DNA of 8,062 nucleotides, taken from Candidatus Pollutiaquabacter sp. (lineage in GTDB: Bacteria > Bacteroidota > Bacteroidia > AKYH767-A > 2013-40CM-41-45). The number at the start of each line of letters is the position of its first letter. Within the stretch, counting starts at the first letter, position 1. The stretch spans positions 1 through 8,062 of the forward strand of contig CAINVI010000025.1 in assembly GCA_903854075.1 (NCBI GenBank), written 5' to 3'. A model generated the notes under the pieces. That model saw only the letters and a program-made list of their open reading frames with translations. It had not been told where the DNA came from and ran no database searches. The translations under genes and the position numbers were made by a program. This document shows positions 5,993-8,062 of the stretch, piece by piece.

Positions 5993-6061
5993 ATGGGGTT
6001 TATTTACGGCTCATTAAATATCTACAAAGCGCTTTTGAATCTTTAGAAAAATCAAAATAAG

Positions 6062-7087
6062 CTATCTGCTCAACAACGGCTTCACCTTCTCGCCCATCAA
6101 TTGTATGGAATGCATCAACTTTTCGTGTGGTAACGCACCGGTATCCATTTGAAAAGTAAGCCGATCTATGCCTCCTAGCGCTTCACTGTGTCGCATGATT
6201 TTTTGTGCTACTTCTTCCGGACTTCCGATGATGTATGCGCCTCGCGGACCGGTCTGCGCATCGAACTGCCCGCGTGTCACCGGCGGCCAACCGCGTTCTT
6301 TTCCGATGCGTGTCATACTCACGGCATAACCGGGATAAAATTCTTCCACCGCTTGCTCGGTAGTTTCAGCTACGTATCCGAAAGAGTGAAGTCCGACTTT
6401 TAATTTATCAGGCGCATGTCCGGCTTGGGCACCGGCCTTGCGATACAAATCAATCAGCGGACGAAAGCGATGTGTTTCACCGCCAATCACCGCAACCATT
6501 AAAGGCAAACCAAGCAAACCGGCACGAATGAACGACTCCGGTGTTCCGCCGACGCCCAACCAAATGGGAATTGGATCTTGCATCGGTCGCGGATGAACAG
6601 GTTGTGCTCTCAACGCCGGACGGAATCGTCCGCTCCAGGTGACTGTCGCCTCCGCGCGTAGTTTCAATAACAAGTCGAGCTTTTCAGCAAAGACATCGTC
6701 GTAATCCCGCATATCAAGTCCGAACAATGGAAAAGCGTCCGTGAAAGAACCACGACCCACTACCATTTCGGCGCGGCCTTTAGCTATAAGATCCAAAGTG
6801 GCGAACTCTTGAAAAACGCGTACCGGATCGGCGGCACTCAACACGGTGACCGCACTTGTTAAGCGAATATTTTTTGTTTGAGCGGCAGCAGCAGCGAGCA
6901 ACACCGCCGGTGCAGCATCTAGAAATTCTTCGCGATGATGTTCGCCGATTCCAAAGATATCGAGTCCCACTGCATCGGCCTGGCGAATACGCTCAAGTAA
7001 AAGCGCAATGGCTTCCGGCGCTTTCGCGCGTCGTTCGTGTACAGGATAATCAAAAACCGCCGCGAAACTGTCGATGCCGAGTTGCAT
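6062..7087 (-). CDS. LLM class flavin-dependent oxidoreductase
   Basis: The 341-residue protein is a full-length member of the bacterial luciferase-like superfamily, which uses reduced FMN (in some members F420) in a TIM barrel to oxidise small organic substrates. Visible family features are the first strand LGIDSF (3-8), FGIGEHHREEF (45-55), TSAVTVLSAADPVRVFQEFA (77-96), GRAEMVVGRGSF (104-115) and PIPIWLGVGGTPESFIRAG (172-190). The overall pattern fits the Atu2307/SP_0267-type subgroup of LLM monooxygenases. The substrate cannot be read from the sequence. The start is secure: AAGGAG lies 5 bases before the ATG at 7087, which is unusual for this window, and a perfect -7 box lies just above it. 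It is GC-richer than the genes to its left (42 of 60 bases are G or C in 6241-6300, against 26 of 60 in 5701-5760), hinting at a different history or stronger codon selection. Confidence 0.9.
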   Translation of the reverse strand: MQLGIDSFAAVFDYPVHERRAKAPEAIALLLERIRQADAVGLDIFGIGEHHREEFLDAAPAVLLAAAAAQTKNIRLTSAVTVLSAADPVRVFQEFATLDLIAKGRAEMVVGRGSFTDAFPLFGLDMRDYDDVFAEKLDLLLKLRAEATVTWSGRFRPALRAQPVHPRPMQDPIPIWLGVGGTPESFIRAGLLGLPLMVAVIGGETHRFRPLIDLYRKAGAQAGHAPDKLKVGLHSFGYVAETTEQAVEEFYPGYAVSMTRIGKERGWPPVTRGQFDAQTGPRGAYIIGSPEEVAQKIMRHSEALGGIDRLTFQMDTGALPHEKLMHSIQLMGEKVKPLLSR

Positions 7088-7101
7088 TGTTCTCCTTTTT
7101 A

Positions 7102-7109
7102 CAAAGATA
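7102..7109 (-). promoter_or_regulatory. Predicted -7 box for the LLM oxidoreductase
   Basis: The minus strand reads TATCTTTG, an exact match to TAnnTTTG, ending 15 bases before the ATG at 7087. A TTTA sits about 18 bases upstream. The implied leader is only about 10 bases and is almost wholly occupied by the AAGGAG ribosome binding site. Confidence 0.5.
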
Positions 7110-7219
7110 GAACAAGTCGTAAGCTATTAAAGTGGTTATGTCATATCGTTGCACCATCCGTTCAGACAACGCACTGATTTACTTCAAAATGAAAATCGAA
7201 TTATGCTTGAACGTTGGGC

Positions 7220-7236
7220 ACGTCTTACTGAGACGT
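7220..7236. repeat. 6-bp inverted repeat over the brp/blh stop codon
   Basis: ACGTCT (7220-7225) and AGACGT (7231-7236) are exact complements around a 5-base loop that contains part of the TAA stop at 7227-7225. Placement fits an end-of-gene hairpin on the minus strand, but no T-tract follows, so termination is only possible. Confidence 0.3.
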
Positions 7237-8062
7237 TGTTTTACGCAGCGCACGGTAAAACACCGACATGGAAATGGTGTGAGGCAGTGTAATTGCGGCT
7301 AATCCCATGATTACCAACGGAACCGGCTGCCCTTGAAACGGTTCTATGCGCTGAAACAGCGCGTAAGCAGCAACAATGAATACTATTCCGGCCAACGTAA
7401 ACGGCGCTGCCGTTTTTATCATCGTTGACGCAGAGAGTTGTAATCCATGCTTAAGATCATTCCACGCAGTAGCACTGTGTACCAGAATATAATAAATACC
7501 AAACGCGAGTAAAAGTGGCAATTGTGTACCTATACCAAGTACAAGCAAAGCGTTGATCAATTGTCGTGATCGTTCTGCAAAAACAAAAAACAGGGTTACG
7601 ATTGCCCCTATTCCTGTGCATATTAACAGCATCGTGAATCGGCTCAGCACTGGAAATTCTATTCCAAACGGTCGCAAGTACTCGGCCGTTTCCGATGGAT
7701 GACTGAAGAAGAAAAACAGTATCAGCAAAGCTCCGTACGTCAATCGAAGTACATTGCCTTTGAGTGCGGAATGATGCAGGTCTGTTTCGCCGAAATGATA
7801 CGCCGAGTTCAGCAAAAAAACCAGCAAGACGATGAGTGGAGAAAAGAACCACGCTCCGAGTATCAGTCCGATGATACCAATGTAATAAAGGAGTACTACG
7901 GAATTCCGCAGCTTACCGTTTGCGCTTCGGACCAACAGATAATAGTCGAGGGATCCATGCGCCATACCGGGAAATACAAATCCTATCGCCAAAAAGGTGA
8001 CAGAAAGTAGTCCGGAATAGTTGGGGAAAAAACGATCTATCAGAAAAAAAAGTATCGCCACG
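7225..8062 (-). CDS. blh: Brp/Blh-family beta-carotene 15,15'-dioxygenase (5' end outside window)
   Basis: At least 278 residues of a polytopic membrane protein of the Brp/Blh family, which cleaves beta-carotene at its central double bond to two retinal molecules using iron held by histidines. Several hydrophobic segments alternate with the family's conserved histidine motifs: GMAHGSLDY (residues 32-40 of the visible part), SAYHFGETD (86-94), LVHSATAWNDLKHG (193-206) and LPHTISMS (259-266). The C-terminus YRALRKTTSQ is typical in length. The frame is open to the right edge. A GTG at 8061 could be read as a start but lies at the edge, and members normally have a further stretch of N-terminal sequence, so I treat it as 5'-truncated by the window. 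The retinal product normally serves a microbial rhodopsin. The gene lies upstream of the oxidoreductase in the same direction, with 137 bases between them, but the latter has its own promoter. Confidence 0.88.
   Translation of the reverse strand, partial: VAILFFLIDRFFPNYSGLLSVTFLAIGFVFPGMAHGSLDYYLLVRSANGKLRNSVVLLYYIGIIGLILGAWFFSPLIVLLVFLLNSAYHFGETDLHHSALKGNVLRLTYGALLILFFFFSHPSETAEYLRPFGIEFPVLSRFTMLLICTGIGAIVTLFFVFAERSRQLINALLVLGIGTQLPLLLAFGIYYILVHSATAWNDLKHGLQLSASTMIKTAAPFTLAGIVFIVAAYALFQRIEPFQGQPVPLVIMGLAAITLPHTISMSVFYRALRKTTSQ

Noticed and set aside
6026..6035. AAAGCGCTTT palindrome between the convergent 5561 and 6062 genes
   Set aside because: It is a 10-base palindrome with no loop; the only nearby hairpin (TCT..AAAG with CTTTAGA) is bulged and weak, so I do not call a terminator.
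6188..7110. Plus-strand frames opposite the LLM oxidoreductase
   Set aside because: They are antisense shadows of a full-length, clearly homologous enzyme; high GC favours such long spurious frames.
7457..8010. Frames overlapping the carotene dioxygenase on both strands
   Set aside because: They conflict with conserved histidine motifs of the Brp/Blh protein and show no domain features.

Overview
The window looks like a chromosomal segment from a member of the Bacteroidota. The evidence is indirect. Several gene starts carry the TAnnTTTG-type -7 promoter box typical of that phylum (TACTTTTG at 1220, TAGTTTTG at 2705, TATCTTTG on the minus strand at 7109-7102). Most genes lack a clear Shine-Dalgarno sequence, and the coding sequence is AT-leaning with many short uncharacterised proteins. 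A Brp/Blh-type carotene dioxygenase is compatible with this. The exact genus cannot be named from the sequence.

Layout. Positions 1-150 hold an unassigned stretch with an open frame on the minus strand. It abuts the C-terminal part of a DNA alkylation repair (AlkD-type) gene on the plus strand, which ends at 397 and has no N-terminal half. From 483 to 1118 (minus) lies a compact von Willebrand factor A protein with a full MIDAS metal site. Divergent from it, 1250-2401 (plus) encodes a 383-residue protein with a four-cysteine metal-binding cluster and a helical, winged-helix-like C-terminus. A 353-base gap with no convincing gene follows. Next is a plus-strand group of three small genes: a secreted protein (2755), a possible NTF2-like protein overlapping it by 4 bases (3183), and a membrane-anchored protein with a possible YbjN-like domain (3670).

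The 288-base gap at 4276-4563 is the most interesting non-coding stretch. It contains a hairpin, a good promoter (TTG, 21 bases, TATCTTTA) and, just after the expected transcription start, a GC-rich segment of about 80 bases that folds into several consistent helices: a candidate structured leader RNA or riboswitch-like element. Three small plus-strand genes follow (4564, 5079, 5561). The last two are clear tandem paralogs of each other.

The right end is more conventional. A luciferase-like flavin-dependent oxidoreductase (7087-6062, minus) has a strong promoter and ribosome binding site and is noticeably GC-richer than the genes to its left. A Brp/Blh-family beta-carotene 15,15'-dioxygenase (minus, running off the right edge) would make retinal from beta-carotene, which suggests a microbial rhodopsin gene elsewhere in the genome, possibly just beyond the window.

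No insertion sequence, tRNA, rRNA or CRISPR array was seen. I do not recognise a complete known defence or conflict system. The candidates for something undescribed are the structured leader and its downstream genes, and the divergent pair of the vWA gene and the four-cysteine gene.
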